64,000 bases of DNA from JAJPXC01 sp964510535 (GTDB lineage: Bacteria; Bacteroidota; Bacteroidia; Bacteroidales; Muribaculaceae). Below the pieces are notes generated by a model that saw only the letters and a program-made list of their open reading frames with translations, did no database searches and was not told where the DNA came from. The position numbers were made by a program, and so were the translations under genes. Every line of letters starts with the position of its first letter. Position 1 is the stretch's first letter. Positions 36,572 to 46,767 of this stretch are shown piece by piece. The stretch covers positions 1-64,000 of the forward strand of contig CAZECG010000010.1 of the NCBI GenBank assembly GCA_964510535.1, read 5' to 3'.

Positions 36572-38664
36572 GCGCAAAAGCAAAAGGAAAAGGGAAAGGA
36601 AAAGGAAACCGCGAGCATATCCTTTGGAGATATTTCATCATATCATTCTTCATATTCCTATTCGCAGCCAGTATCGCCGTGAAGCTATTCAGCACCACTG
36701 TGATACACGCCGACAAATGGAACGAGAAAGCCGAGAAAGAGATGTCAAAGGTCATAACCATCAAGCCCGAGCGCGGTGAGATTCTCGCCTGCGACGGCAA
36801 TGTGCTGGCGACCAACCTGAGATACTACACCCTACGCCTCGACTACCGCAGCGAACGGTTCAAAGACGGGCGGTTGCTGCTGTCAATCGACTCGCTCGCC
36901 GACTCGCTCGCCACATACTTCCCTCACCGCGACCGAAAGGAGTGGAAAAAACACCTGACAAAGCCGCTCGACAAAGAGCCTGCCGAACGCCCGCGCGCCC
37001 GCCTCATACTCCGCGACATTTCATTTGCCGACTTAGAGATGGTGCGCTCCCGCTTTCCCTACCTCAACCAAAAGAACCGCAACCGCAGCGGACTCACCAT
37101 CGAGTCGCGGTTGCGCCGGCGCAACCCCTACGGCGACATGGCGCGGCGCAGCATAGGTTCCATCTCTGAAGACACCACCGGCGAGGTGCACGGCGTATCT
37201 GGGCTTGAAATGGCTCTTGACTCGCTGCTCTACGGCGTTCCGGGAAAAGCAAAGAAAATTCCGCTTACACACAACATTGTCAACTGGACCGACATCGAAC
37301 CCATACGCGGTTACGACATACGCACCACAATCGACATCAATATGCAAGACATCGTCGAGAACGAGCTGAACGCCATTCTTGAGGAAAAAGATGCCGACTG
37401 GGGCGTCGCCGTGCTCATGGAGGTAGCGACCGGCGACATCAAAGCCATCTCAAACTTGGAGAAAAACCCGAAAACCGGACACTACATCGAGGGGATGAAC
37501 CGCGCCGTCCTCGGCTACGAACCCGGCTCGGTTGTCAAGACCCTATCGATGCTCGTGGCTCTCGAAGACGGGATAGTAAGCAACCTCGGCGAAGCCATAC
37601 CGACCGGCAGCTCATACGCCTACGCCGGCGGGCGACCCATCACCGACTCCCACCACACGACATCCCTGCGCGTCGACGAGGTGCTCGAACACTCATCCAA
37701 CATCGCCATGGCCCGGATTATCACCCGCGAATACGACAAAAAACCGTCGGCCTACTACAAACGCATCGAACAGTTAGGTTTTTTCGACCCGATGAACACA
37801 GGCATCGCCGGCGAGCGCATCCCGAATTTCCCGCGCAACCCCTCCCGGTTGACGCTGTCACGCGTCAGCTACGGCTATGCCACCGAAATACCGCCTCTGT
37901 CAACCCTATCAATCTACAACGCCATCGCCAACGACGGCAAATACGTCAGACCCCGGCTGGTCAAAGAGCTGATAGGCGATGGACGCGACTCGATCCTGCC
38001 CGTAACCTATATCCGCGACAGCGTCTGCTCGGTTAAGAACGCCCGAATACTCCGCGAAATGCTAAAAAAGGTGGTGTGGGGCGAACGCGGCACCGGGAAA
38101 CTGCTACGCAATCCGCTTGTTGAAATCGCCGGGAAAACAGGCACAAGCTACATGGTCGACAGCGGACGCTACAACACCGCTAAAAAACGCCTGTCGTTCT
38201 GCGGATTCTTCCCCGCCGACAAACCCCTATACTCCTGCATCGTGCTCACCTGCCGCCCGCGCGAAGGTATGCGCGGGGCAGCCGCCACAAGCGGCATGGT
38301 GCTGAAAAACATTGCCCTCAAAATGTATTCGCGGGGTATGCTCAACAACTCGTCAGACTATCGCGAAAACCCCGTGCAAGGAAGCCGCCCGACGATATTC
38401 GCCAACACCGAGAGCCGCTACACGGCAATCAAGACCGGACTCGACATAGCATCGCTCCGCCACTTCCCAAAAACCCAGCTCACACCCCCCGGCACCGTCC
38501 CGTCGGTGGTAGGGCTCGGACTGCGCGACGCTATTGCGGCGATGGAGAGAGCCGGATATGTGGTAACATTCACAGGCACCGGATATGTCGCCACGCAGGC
38601 ACCATTGGCAGGCACCCGCTTCATGCCGGGCGGGAAAGTCCACATCACTCTCACCCAACATTAA
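36568..38664 (+). CDS. ftsI: Septal penicillin-binding protein FtsI with PASTA domain
   Basis: A 698-residue class B penicillin-binding protein, the septal transpeptidase. A basic cytoplasmic tail (KAKGKGKGKG) precedes a membrane helix at ~22-42 and the pedestal domain. The transpeptidase motifs are S-V-V-K (S321-K324), S-S-N (S376-N378) and K-T-G (K523-G525). The C-terminus carries a PASTA domain (PSVVGLGLRDAIAAMERAGY), which can bind muropeptides or the division complex. The lysine-glycine tail is encoded by a purine-only AAAAGG-type repeat at about 36575-36608. The ATG overlaps the ftsL stop. Confidence 0.95.
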   Translation: MSAKAKGKGKGKGNREHILWRYFIISFFIFLFAASIAVKLFSTTVIHADKWNEKAEKEMSKVITIKPERGEILACDGNVLATNLRYYTLRLDYRSERFKDGRLLLSIDSLADSLATYFPHRDRKEWKKHLTKPLDKEPAERPRARLILRDISFADLEMVRSRFPYLNQKNRNRSGLTIESRLRRRNPYGDMARRSIGSISEDTTGEVHGVSGLEMALDSLLYGVPGKAKKIPLTHNIVNWTDIEPIRGYDIRTTIDINMQDIVENELNAILEEKDADWGVAVLMEVATGDIKAISNLEKNPKTGHYIEGMNRAVLGYEPGSVVKTLSMLVALEDGIVSNLGEAIPTGSSYAYAGGRPITDSHHTTSLRVDEVLEHSSNIAMARIITREYDKKPSAYYKRIEQLGFFDPMNTGIAGERIPNFPRNPSRLTLSRVSYGYATEIPPLSTLSIYNAIANDGKYVRPRLVKELIGDGRDSILPVTYIRDSVCSVKNARILREMLKKVVWGERGTGKLLRNPLVEIAGKTGTSYMVDSGRYNTAKKRLSFCGFFPADKPLYSCIVLTCRPREGMRGAAATSGMVLKNIALKMYSRGMLNNSSDYRENPVQGSRPTIFANTESRYTAIKTGLDIASLRHFPKTQLTPPGTVPSVVGLGLRDAIAAMERAGYVVTFTGTGYVATQAPLAGTRFMPGGKVHITLTQH

Positions 38665-38704
38665 ATCACCATTCCAACAACTTTCCGTTTTCAACTTCAA
38701 AGCA

Positions 38705-40162
38705 ATGAAAAAACTTTCGCAGTTACTGTCAGCCATAACGGCCGAAGAGATAAAAGGGAAGCCGGAGCGAGAAATCACCGCTCTCACCAACGACTCGCGC
38801 CAAGCCGGACCGGGAACATTGTTTGTAGCCGTCAAAGGTGTGAGTGTCGACGGTCACAGCTTCATCCCCACACTTGACCCCGCGACAGCCGCCGTGGTTT
38901 GTGAGGAACTGCCGGCACGCCTCAACCCCGACACCACCTACATACGCGTCAGCAATTCAGCCATCGCCCTCGGATGCCTCGCCTCGGAATGGTGGGACAA
39001 CCCATCGCGACGCCTCAGCCTCGTTGGCGTCACCGGAACCAACGGCAAGACGACAACCGCCACACTGCTCTATGAAATGGCACGGCTGATGGGCGAGAAA
39101 GCCGGGCTGCTGTCAACCGTGGTCAACTACATCGACACCGAAGCAGTCGAAGCCCGTCAGACCACACCCGATCCTCTGACAATCAACGCTTTGCTGGCAC
39201 AGATGGTCAAAGCGGGATGCACATTCGCGGCAATGGAAGTCAGCTCCCACGCCGCACACCAGCACCGCATAGCCGGCCTGCACTTCGCCGGAGGCATTTT
39301 CTCCAACCTCACCCGCGACCACCTCGACTACCACAAGACTTTTGAGGCCTATCTCGAAGCGAAAAAAGCGTTCTTCGACGAGCTGCCGGCATCGGCTTTC
39401 GCACTGACCAACATTGACGACAAAGTCGGCGAGGTGATGCTACAAAACACCCGCGCACACCGTCACACCTACTCCCTACGCGAGATGGCCGACTTCATGG
39501 GACGCATAATCGAAAGCCGCATCGACGGCACACTCATGAGCTTCAACGGCAACGAAGTCGAAACCCGCTTCACGGGCCGGTTCAACGCCTACAACCTGAC
39601 AGCCGTATACGGAGCGTCAATCCTCATGGGATGGGAGCGAAACGATGTGCTGCGCGCCATGAGTATGCTCGTCCCCGTCGCCGGACGTTTCCAAGCCTTC
39701 CACTCCCCCAAAGGCTACACCGCCATTGTCGATTACGCCCACACCCCCGATGCCGTGGTCAACGTGCTCACCGCCATCCGCGACATAATCGGCTCGGGCG
39801 GCGAAATAATCACCGTTGTCGGCGCAGGAGGGAACCGCGACAAGGGCAAACGCCCGATAATGGCGCGCGAGGCCGCACGGCTCAGCGACCGCCTCATTCT
39901 CACATCTGACAACCCGCGGTTTGAAAACCCCGCCGACATACTGGCCGACATGGAAGCCGGCCTCGAAGTCACAGACCGCCGCAAGACACTTTCGCAGATA
40001 GACCGCCGCGAGGCCATCCGCACGGCGTGCGCTCTCGCCAAACCGGGCGACGTGATTCTCATCGCCGGGAAGGGACATGAAGACTACCAAGAAATAGAGG
40101 GGGTGAAACACCACTTCGACGACCGCGAAGTGGTCAACGAGATTTTCAAAACCGAGTGCTAA
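38705..40162 (+). CDS. murE: UDP-MurNAc-tripeptide ligase MurE
   Basis: A 485-residue Mur ligase that adds the third amino acid of the peptidoglycan stem. The ATP loop is GVTGTNGKTTTAT. LTSDNPRFENP contains the DNPR motif that marks meso-diaminopimelate specificity, so the wall is probably of the DAP type. AGKGHEDYQ is a C-terminal landmark. The frame is open from 38585, but the ATG at 38705 gives the normal N-terminus (KKLSQLLSAITAEEI). Confidence 0.96.
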   Translation: MKKLSQLLSAITAEEIKGKPEREITALTNDSRQAGPGTLFVAVKGVSVDGHSFIPTLDPATAAVVCEELPARLNPDTTYIRVSNSAIALGCLASEWWDNPSRRLSLVGVTGTNGKTTTATLLYEMARLMGEKAGLLSTVVNYIDTEAVEARQTTPDPLTINALLAQMVKAGCTFAAMEVSSHAAHQHRIAGLHFAGGIFSNLTRDHLDYHKTFEAYLEAKKAFFDELPASAFALTNIDDKVGEVMLQNTRAHRHTYSLREMADFMGRIIESRIDGTLMSFNGNEVETRFTGRFNAYNLTAVYGASILMGWERNDVLRAMSMLVPVAGRFQAFHSPKGYTAIVDYAHTPDAVVNVLTAIRDIIGSGGEIITVVGAGGNRDKGKRPIMAREAARLSDRLILTSDNPRFENPADILADMEAGLEVTDRRKTLSQIDRREAIRTACALAKPGDVILIAGKGHEDYQEIEGVKHHFDDREVVNEIFKTEC

Positions 40163-40189
40163 CGATGTTATTTATCCAATAGGGCAATT

Positions 40190-41455
40190 ATGTTATACTA
40201 TCTCTTTGAACTGCTGCAACAGACCGACTTTCCCGGAGCGCGACTGATGAGCTACATCACCTTCCGCTCAGGGGCCGCGCTGGTGCTGTCGATTTTCATC
40301 GCCATCTTCATCGGACGGCGCATCATCGACCGGTTGCAGAAGATGCAAGTGGGCGAGATTATCCGCGACCTCGGTCTCGAAGGGCAAATGAAAAAAACGG
40401 GCACCCCCACTATGGGCGGCATCATCATAATCATATCAATCCTCATCCCATGCCTGCTCATAGGCGACCTCTCCAACGTCTATATGCTGTTGATGATTGT
40501 GGCTACCTGCTGGCTCGGCGCGCTCGGATTCCTTGACGACTACATAAAGGTCGCCCGCAAAAACAAAGAAGGGCTCAAAGGAAAATTCAAAATCGTGGGA
40601 CAGGTGGGCCTCGGGCTGATTGTGGGACTGACAATGTACCTCAGCCCCGACATCGTCATACGTCAGAATCAGGAGGTGCAAAGCATCGAAAGCAACGAGG
40701 TAGTCGACGTAATTTATGAGAGCGACGACATCAAATCGACCCAGACCACCATACCCTTTGTCAAAAACAACAACTTTGACTACGCCGATCTCACCGCATG
40801 GCTCGGCGACAACGCACAAACCGGTGGGTGGATACTGTTTGTCATCGTAACGATATTAGTGATAACGGCAACCTCAAACGGGGCCAACCTCACCGACGGG
40901 CTTGACGGACTTGCCACAGGCACCTCGGCAATAATAGGTGTCGCGCTCGCCATCATGGCATATCTCGGCGGCAACATCATCTATTCAGCCTACCTCAACA
41001 TCATGTACATACCCCACAGCTCGGAGCTTGTGGTCTACATGGCAGCTTTCATCGGCGCGCTCATCGGGTTCCTGTGGTATAACGCCTATCCCGCGCAAGT
41101 GTTCATGGGCGACACCGGCAGCCTCACGATAGGCGGCATCATAGCTGTATTCGCCATATTGATACACAAAGAACTCCTCATACCGATTCTTTGTGCCATC
41201 TACTTCGCCGAAGACCTCTCGGTGATGCTCCAAGTGGGCTATTTCAAAATCACCAAACGGCGTTACGGACAGGGGCGGCGCGTGTTCAAGATGACCCCGC
41301 TCCACCACCATTTCCAGAAGGCCGGCAACAGCGGCATCGACGCACTTATACAGCGTCCGCTGCAGGCCATCCCGGAGTCCAAAATCGTGGTGAGATTCTG
41401 GATTATCGGCATTTTCCTCGCCGTGATAACATTCGTGACTTTAAAAATCAGATAA
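40190..41455 (+). CDS. mraY: Phospho-MurNAc-pentapeptide transferase MraY
   Basis: A 421-residue polytopic enzyme that transfers phospho-MurNAc-pentapeptide to undecaprenyl phosphate, forming lipid I at the inner membrane. Conserved pieces are KKTGTPTMGG, GFLDDYIKVA (Asp pair), NLTDGLDGLATG and the PLHHHFQK magnesium/substrate loop. It is longer than the ~360-residue E. coli enzyme because of an extra extramembrane loop of ~60 residues (around residues 160-210, QEVQSIESNEVVDV), common in Bacteroidetes. Confidence 0.96.
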   Translation: MLYYLFELLQQTDFPGARLMSYITFRSGAALVLSIFIAIFIGRRIIDRLQKMQVGEIIRDLGLEGQMKKTGTPTMGGIIIIISILIPCLLIGDLSNVYMLLMIVATCWLGALGFLDDYIKVARKNKEGLKGKFKIVGQVGLGLIVGLTMYLSPDIVIRQNQEVQSIESNEVVDVIYESDDIKSTQTTIPFVKNNNFDYADLTAWLGDNAQTGGWILFVIVTILVITATSNGANLTDGLDGLATGTSAIIGVALAIMAYLGGNIIYSAYLNIMYIPHSSELVVYMAAFIGALIGFLWYNAYPAQVFMGDTGSLTIGGIIAVFAILIHKELLIPILCAIYFAEDLSVMLQVGYFKITKRRYGQGRRVFKMTPLHHHFQKAGNSGIDALIQRPLQAIPESKIVVRFWIIGIFLAVITFVTLKIR

Positions 41456-41480
41456 TTAAGACTATAACAACGATAACGCA

Positions 41481-42833
41481 ATGAAACAGAAACGACTTGT
41501 TGTTTTGGGTGGAGGCGAGAGCGGCGTCGGAGCCGCCATCCTCGGCAAAGAGAAAGGGATGGATGTGTTCCTCTCTGACTTCGGGACCATTCCCGAACGC
41601 TACCGCCGACAACTCGACAGCGAAGGCATAGCATGGGAAGAGGGCGGCCACACTGAAAGCCGCATTCTCGATGCCGACGAGGTTGTGAAAAGCCCGGGCA
41701 TACCCCCCACAGCGCCCATCATGCAACGCATCGCCGCAAAAAATATCCCCGTAATATCGGAAATCGAGCTGGCAGGCCGTTACACCAACGCCAAGATGGT
41801 GTGCATCACCGGCAGCAACGGCAAGACCACTACCACGCTGCTGACCTATCACATACTCAAAAACGCCGGGCTTAACGTCGGGCTGGCGGGCAACGTCGGC
41901 AAAAGCCTTGCCCTGCAAGTCGCTCGCGAGCACCACGACGTGTATGTCATCGAACTAAGCAGCTTCCAGCTTGAAAATATGTATGATTTCAAGGCCAATA
42001 TCGCAGTGCTGATGAACATCACCCCCGACCATCTCGACCGCTACGACTATAAGATGCAGAACTATATCAACGCCAAGTTCCGCATCATCAACAACCTCAC
42101 CGCCGACGACGCCTTCATATTCTGGCAGGACGACCCCGTGATACAAGCACAGCTACGGCAATTGGACACCGAGGCGGCCATGTACCCATTCGCCGAGCAT
42201 CGCGAGGAGGGCACCAAAGCCTATCTCGACGCTGAAGACGAATTGGTCATCAACACTCCGGGACATCATCTCGATATGCCGCGAGCCGACCTCGCACTCA
42301 ACGGCCTGCACAACCTTTACAACTCCATGGCCGCCGGTCTGTCGGCTTCGCTGCTCGACATAAAAAACGGGGATATACGCCAGGCCCTGAGCGACTTCGC
42401 CGGGGTAGAACACCGGTTGGAATATGTCGATACTGTCGACGGTGTGCGCTACGTCAACGACTCGAAAGCCACCAACGTCAACTCATGCTGGTATGCCCTC
42501 GAAAGTATGCCGCCTAAAGGGGTGGTGCTGATACTCGGCGGCAAAGACAAGGGAAACGACTACTCCGAGATACTCCCGCTTGTCTCCGCCAAAGTCAAGG
42601 CCATAGTCGCTATGGGCAAAGATAACGCAAAGATTATCGACTACTTCACCGGCAAAGTGCCCGTGATTCGCGACACCCACTCGCTCCAAGAAGCAATCGC
42701 CGATTGCGCCGATTGCGCAACCGCGGGCGACACCGTGCTGCTGTCGCCGTGTTGCGCCAGCTTCGACTTGTTTAAAAGCTATGAAGACCGCGGCGAGCAG
42801 TTCAAAAACGCTGTGCGCTCCCTCAAAAAATAA
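41481..42833 (+). CDS. murD: UDP-MurNAc-L-alanine:D-glutamate ligase MurD
   Basis: A 450-residue Mur ligase that adds D-glutamate. It starts with a Rossmann-like VVLGGGESGVGAA, then the ATP loop CITGSNGKTTTT, the central ELSSFQLENM and MNITPDHLDRYD, and the C-terminal VNDSKATNVNS, HRLEYV and ILGGKDKGNDY motifs. The length is typical. It is nine bases from ftsW. Confidence 0.95.
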   Translation: MKQKRLVVLGGGESGVGAAILGKEKGMDVFLSDFGTIPERYRRQLDSEGIAWEEGGHTESRILDADEVVKSPGIPPTAPIMQRIAAKNIPVISEIELAGRYTNAKMVCITGSNGKTTTTLLTYHILKNAGLNVGLAGNVGKSLALQVAREHHDVYVIELSSFQLENMYDFKANIAVLMNITPDHLDRYDYKMQNYINAKFRIINNLTADDAFIFWQDDPVIQAQLRQLDTEAAMYPFAEHREEGTKAYLDAEDELVINTPGHHLDMPRADLALNGLHNLYNSMAAGLSASLLDIKNGDIRQALSDFAGVEHRLEYVDTVDGVRYVNDSKATNVNSCWYALESMPPKGVVLILGGKDKGNDYSEILPLVSAKVKAIVAMGKDNAKIIDYFTGKVPVIRDTHSLQEAIADCADCATAGDTVLLSPCCASFDLFKSYEDRGEQFKNAVRSLKK

Positions 42834-42842
42834 CACACGCCG

Positions 42843-44174
42843 ATGAACGTCACTCTCAACGACCGGCAGCAAGGCACCCCATCGGCAACCGCCGCCGATG
42901 CCAACGCCCCTATAGGAAAAGCCGACAAATACATCTGGGCCGTCTACATATTCCTCTGCATCGTCTCGGTGCTGGAGATTTACAGCGCATCGTCGCGCGA
43001 AGTTACAGCCAACAACATTTTCGGCCCCATAATACGCCAGTGCATCCACCTGACCATCGACACGGCCATAGTGCTGGTGGTGTCGCGCATACACTATCGA
43101 TATTTCAAAAGTGCGATTCCCCTGTTTATAGCCGTCAGCGTCGCCATGATGGCCTATGTCCTTGTCAACGGCGAGATTATCAACGGCGCCCGGCGCAGCC
43201 TGACATTGTTCGGATTCCAGATGCAACCGTCGGAAATGATAAAAATGTCGGCAGTGCTCGGAGTAGCACTCGTCATGTCGTTGAGCCAGATGCCCCGGGG
43301 TGTAACCAACCGCGGAGTGGTGATTTCGGCGGCGATAGTGATTTTCTGCGGGGGGATGCTGTTCTCGCAGGGTCTCACCAACACCACGCTTCTTATGGCC
43401 ATCAGCCTGTCGATGATGTTGATTGCCGGCATTCAGCTCAAGAAGTTCCTTATCGTGTGCATCGTCTACGGCCTGGCCGCCGGAGGCGGACTCCTCTACA
43501 AGATGCGCGACAAAGACAAGGCGGAACAGGAACAACAGACTACCGAACAGGTGGCGACCGTGACAGTCAAGAAAGATGACGAGAAAACCCAAAACCGCCT
43601 CGGCACTTGGCAAGAGCGCATCAACCGATACCTCGGCGACAGCATACCTCTCTATGACCAGCCCATCACCACCAAAAACCGTCAGGAAATCTACGGTTAC
43701 ATGGCGCAGGCCCACGGCGGTCTCTTCGGGGTGCTGCCGGGCAATTCCCGCGAGACCTCGCGACTGCCCTTAGCTTTCAGCGACTATATCTACTCGATAG
43801 TGGTCGAAGACTGGGGTTTCGTCGGCGGGATGTTCCTGCTCATAACCTACTTGAGCCTGCTCGCCCGCGCCGGAAACATAGCGACCCGGTGTTCACGCGT
43901 ATTCCCCGCGCTGCTTGTTTTGGGGATGGCCGTGATGATAGCGTTCCAGGCACTGTTCCACATGGCGATTGTCACCGGGGTGGGTCCAGTGTCGGGGCAA
44001 CCGCTGCCCATGATTTCCAAGGGCGGCTCATCAATGATGGTGACAGCCTTAGCGTTCGGAATCATGCTGAGCGTGAGCCGGTTTGCCGTGCGCAATGGCA
44101 AAAAAGAAGATATCAAGCGTGAAAAAGAGGCTCTACCCGAAAGCCTCCGCGCCGACAACCCCACACAACTCTGA
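42843..44174 (+). CDS. ftsW: Septal peptidoglycan polymerase FtsW
   Basis: A 443-residue SEDS-family glycosyltransferase with about ten membrane helices, which polymerises lipid II at the septum with FtsI. NGARRSLTLFGFQMQPSE is the conserved SEDS motif region. Between the mid helices lies a charged insertion (about residues 220-255, KAEQEQQTTEQV) not found in short homologues. Near the C-terminus VGPVSGQPLPMISKGGSSM is conserved. Confidence 0.94.
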   Translation: MNVTLNDRQQGTPSATAADANAPIGKADKYIWAVYIFLCIVSVLEIYSASSREVTANNIFGPIIRQCIHLTIDTAIVLVVSRIHYRYFKSAIPLFIAVSVAMMAYVLVNGEIINGARRSLTLFGFQMQPSEMIKMSAVLGVALVMSLSQMPRGVTNRGVVISAAIVIFCGGMLFSQGLTNTTLLMAISLSMMLIAGIQLKKFLIVCIVYGLAAGGGLLYKMRDKDKAEQEQQTTEQVATVTVKKDDEKTQNRLGTWQERINRYLGDSIPLYDQPITTKNRQEIYGYMAQAHGGLFGVLPGNSRETSRLPLAFSDYIYSIVVEDWGFVGGMFLLITYLSLLARAGNIATRCSRVFPALLVLGMAVMIAFQALFHMAIVTGVGPVSGQPLPMISKGGSSMMVTALAFGIMLSVSRFAVRNGKKEDIKREKEALPESLRADNPTQL

Positions 44175-44191
44175 CAGCAAAACGTATAGCA

Positions 44192-45328
44192 ATGATAATC
44201 AGCGACATATCACAGATTTCGACCCCCGCCGACAACAAGTCGCCCCGCGTAATCATCTCGGGGGGCGGTACCGGCGGGCATATCTACCCCGCCCTGGCCA
44301 TCGCCGCGGCAATAAGAAAGAGCCATCCCGACGCCGCGATACTGTTTGTCGGGGCTAAAGGGAGGATGGAGATGGAAAAAGTCCCCGCCGCCGGGCACGA
44401 TATCATCGGGCTTCCAGTCAGAGGCTTCGACCGCCGCCGGCTGTGGCGCAACATCGGTGTGCTTCTTGACCTGCGAAAAAGCATGGCCATCTGCCGCCGT
44501 GTAATCGACCGTTTCAAACCCGACATCACCATCGGGGTGGGCGGCTATGCCAGCGGAGCCGTGATGAAAGTGGCACAAAAAAAGGGGATACCCAATCTGG
44601 TTCAGGAACAGAACTCATATGCCGGAGTCACCAACAAGCTGCTTGCCAAAGGAGCGGGAAAAATATGCGTGGCTTATGAGGGAATGGAGAAATTTTTCCC
44701 CGCCGACCGCATCGTGATGACCGGCAACCCTATCCGAGAGGCCATCGCGGAGCTGTCGCTCACCCCCGGGCAAGCCAAACAGGAGCTCGGATTCCCCGCC
44801 GATAAGCCCCTGCTGCTCGTCACCGGCGGCAGCCTCGGCGCGCGCACCATCAACGAAAGCGTCAACGGCGCGCTCGACGCTATCACCTCAGCCGGAGCTT
44901 CTGTTATGTGGCAAACCGGCAAAAACTGGACGACAACCGATGCCGCCGACCGCTTTCCCGACGTGAAAGAGGTGAAATTTATCGACCGGATGGACTTGGC
45001 CTACCGCGCCGCCGACCTTGTGGTGGCACGCGCCGGAGCCTGCACTATCTCTGAGCTGCAACTGCTCGGCAAGCCCGCCATACTCGTCCCGTCGCCCAAC
45101 GTGGCTGAAGACCACCAACGCAAAAACGCCGAGGCTTTGGCGGTGAAAGACGCCGCGGTGATGATACTCGACGCAGACTGCCGCGAACGTCTGGCCGGCG
45201 AGGTGACCGCACTGCTGCAATCACCCGACCGCCGCAAGACGTTGGCCGACAACGTTGCCCGGATGGCGCTCAAAGGCTCAGCCGAAAAAATAGCCGCCGA
45301 AGCCATCAAACTGATTGACAATAAATAA
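44192..45328 (+). CDS. murG: Lipid II synthase MurG
   Basis: A 378-residue GT28 glycosyltransferase that adds GlcNAc to lipid I on the inner face of the membrane. The glycine-rich loop ISGGGTGGHIYPALAIA and TIGVGGYASGAVM are diagnostic, as are the second-domain VTGGSLGARTINE and ARAGACTISELQLLGKPAILVPSP. The length and position between ftsW and murC are typical. Confidence 0.96.
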   Translation: MIISDISQISTPADNKSPRVIISGGGTGGHIYPALAIAAAIRKSHPDAAILFVGAKGRMEMEKVPAAGHDIIGLPVRGFDRRRLWRNIGVLLDLRKSMAICRRVIDRFKPDITIGVGGYASGAVMKVAQKKGIPNLVQEQNSYAGVTNKLLAKGAGKICVAYEGMEKFFPADRIVMTGNPIREAIAELSLTPGQAKQELGFPADKPLLLVTGGSLGARTINESVNGALDAITSAGASVMWQTGKNWTTTDAADRFPDVKEVKFIDRMDLAYRAADLVVARAGACTISELQLLGKPAILVPSPNVAEDHQRKNAEALAVKDAAVMILDADCRERLAGEVTALLQSPDRRKTLADNVARMALKGSAEKIAAEAIKLIDNK

Positions 45329-45349
45329 CGAAACCGTTTTTTTCTCACA

Positions 45350-46741
45350 ATGAACCATAAAAACTTTGACAGAGCATATTTCGTAGGCGCAGGAGGCATA
45401 GGCATGGCCGCACTTGAACGATATTACCTGTCGCGCGGATGGAAAGTGGCGGGATATGACCGCACACCCACCGACTTGACCCGCGCCCTATGCGCCGAGG
45501 GAGTCGACATCACTTATGACGAGGCGGCCGAATCAATTCCCGCATACTTCCGCGACCCCGAAAAGACATTAGTGGTCTACACCCCCGCCGTACCCGCCGA
45601 ACATCCCGGATTCACCTACTTCCGCGACGGAGGTTTCACGGTGATGAAACGCGCCGCGGTGCTCGGGCTGATTACCCGCGACAGCAAGGGGTTGTGTTTC
45701 GCCGGAACCCACGGCAAGACAACCACATCGTCGATGGCCGCGCACATATTGCACAGCTCGCCCGCAGGATGCAACGCATTCCTCGGAGGCATACTGCGCA
45801 ACTACAACAGCAATCTGCTTCTGAGCGAGACGTCGCCCTACTCGGTCATCGAAGCCGACGAATATGACCGCTCGTTCCATCAGCTCACTCCATACATAGC
45901 CGTCATCACCGCCACCGACCCCGACCACCTCGACATTTACGGCACCGAAGAGGCTTATCTCGAAAGTTTCGCACATTTCACCGAACTAATCCGCCCTGAC
46001 GGAGCGTTATTAGTGCATGAGGGTCTGAAACTGCGCCCGCGCCCCGCCAACGGGGTCAAAACCTATACCTACAGCCGCGACAAAGGCGATTTCCATGCCC
46101 TCAACATCGTCAGCGGCAACGGCACAATCACCTTTGACATCGCCCTGCCCGACGGGACCACAATCGACGGCATTGAGCTGGGTGTGCCCGTAGAGATAAA
46201 CATAGAGAACGCCATAGCCGCCATAGCCGCGGTTTATCTCACCGGCGACCTCGACCGCGAAGCCGCCCGGCGCGCCATAGCGTCGTTCATGGGTCCCAAA
46301 CGGCGGTTTGAGTTCTGGCTCAAAGAACCCGGAGACCGCGGCAGAGCCATAATCGACGACTACGCCCACCATCCCGACGAACTGCGCGCCAGCATCGCCT
46401 CGGTGAAAGCCCTTTACCCGGGGCGGCACCTGACAGTAGCTTTCCAGCCCCACCTCTACAGCCGCACGCGCGACTTCGCCCCGGAATTTGCCGAAGCCCT
46501 GTCGCAGGCCGACCGCGTGGTTCTGCTCAACATCTACCCGGCGCGCGAAGAGCCTATCCCCGGCGTGACCTCCAAAATCATCCTCGACGGCATAAAAACC
46601 GACGATAAAATAATGATTAACAAAGAAGATTTGACCGAAACAATTAAAAACATTAACTTTGACATTCTGATGACGGTGGGAGCCGGCGACATCTGCGACC
46701 AGCTTCCGGCAATCGTTGGAAATTATAAATCGACTCGTTAA
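45350..46741 (+). CDS. murC: UDP-MurNAc:L-alanine ligase MurC
   Basis: A 463-residue Mur ligase that adds the first L-alanine. N-terminal VGAGGIGMAALERYYLSRG binds the UDP substrate; the ATP loop is FAGTHGKTTTSSM; later ATDPDHLDIYG and IIDDYAHHPDELRASI are family motifs. Length and context exclude the closely related Mpl. Confidence 0.95.
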   Translation: MNHKNFDRAYFVGAGGIGMAALERYYLSRGWKVAGYDRTPTDLTRALCAEGVDITYDEAAESIPAYFRDPEKTLVVYTPAVPAEHPGFTYFRDGGFTVMKRAAVLGLITRDSKGLCFAGTHGKTTTSSMAAHILHSSPAGCNAFLGGILRNYNSNLLLSETSPYSVIEADEYDRSFHQLTPYIAVITATDPDHLDIYGTEEAYLESFAHFTELIRPDGALLVHEGLKLRPRPANGVKTYTYSRDKGDFHALNIVSGNGTITFDIALPDGTTIDGIELGVPVEINIENAIAAIAAVYLTGDLDREAARRAIASFMGPKRRFEFWLKEPGDRGRAIIDDYAHHPDELRASIASVKALYPGRHLTVAFQPHLYSRTRDFAPEFAEALSQADRVVLLNIYPAREEPIPGVTSKIILDGIKTDDKIMINKEDLTETIKNINFDILMTVGAGDICDQLPAIVGNYKSTR

Positions 46742-46767
46742 CAAGAAGAAAAATTTATGCGTCGAAA

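Noticed and set aside
42483..43715. 410-residue minus-strand frame opposite murD and ftsW
   Set aside because: Crosses two confidently identified genes and has no recognisable domain; a shadow frame caused by base composition.
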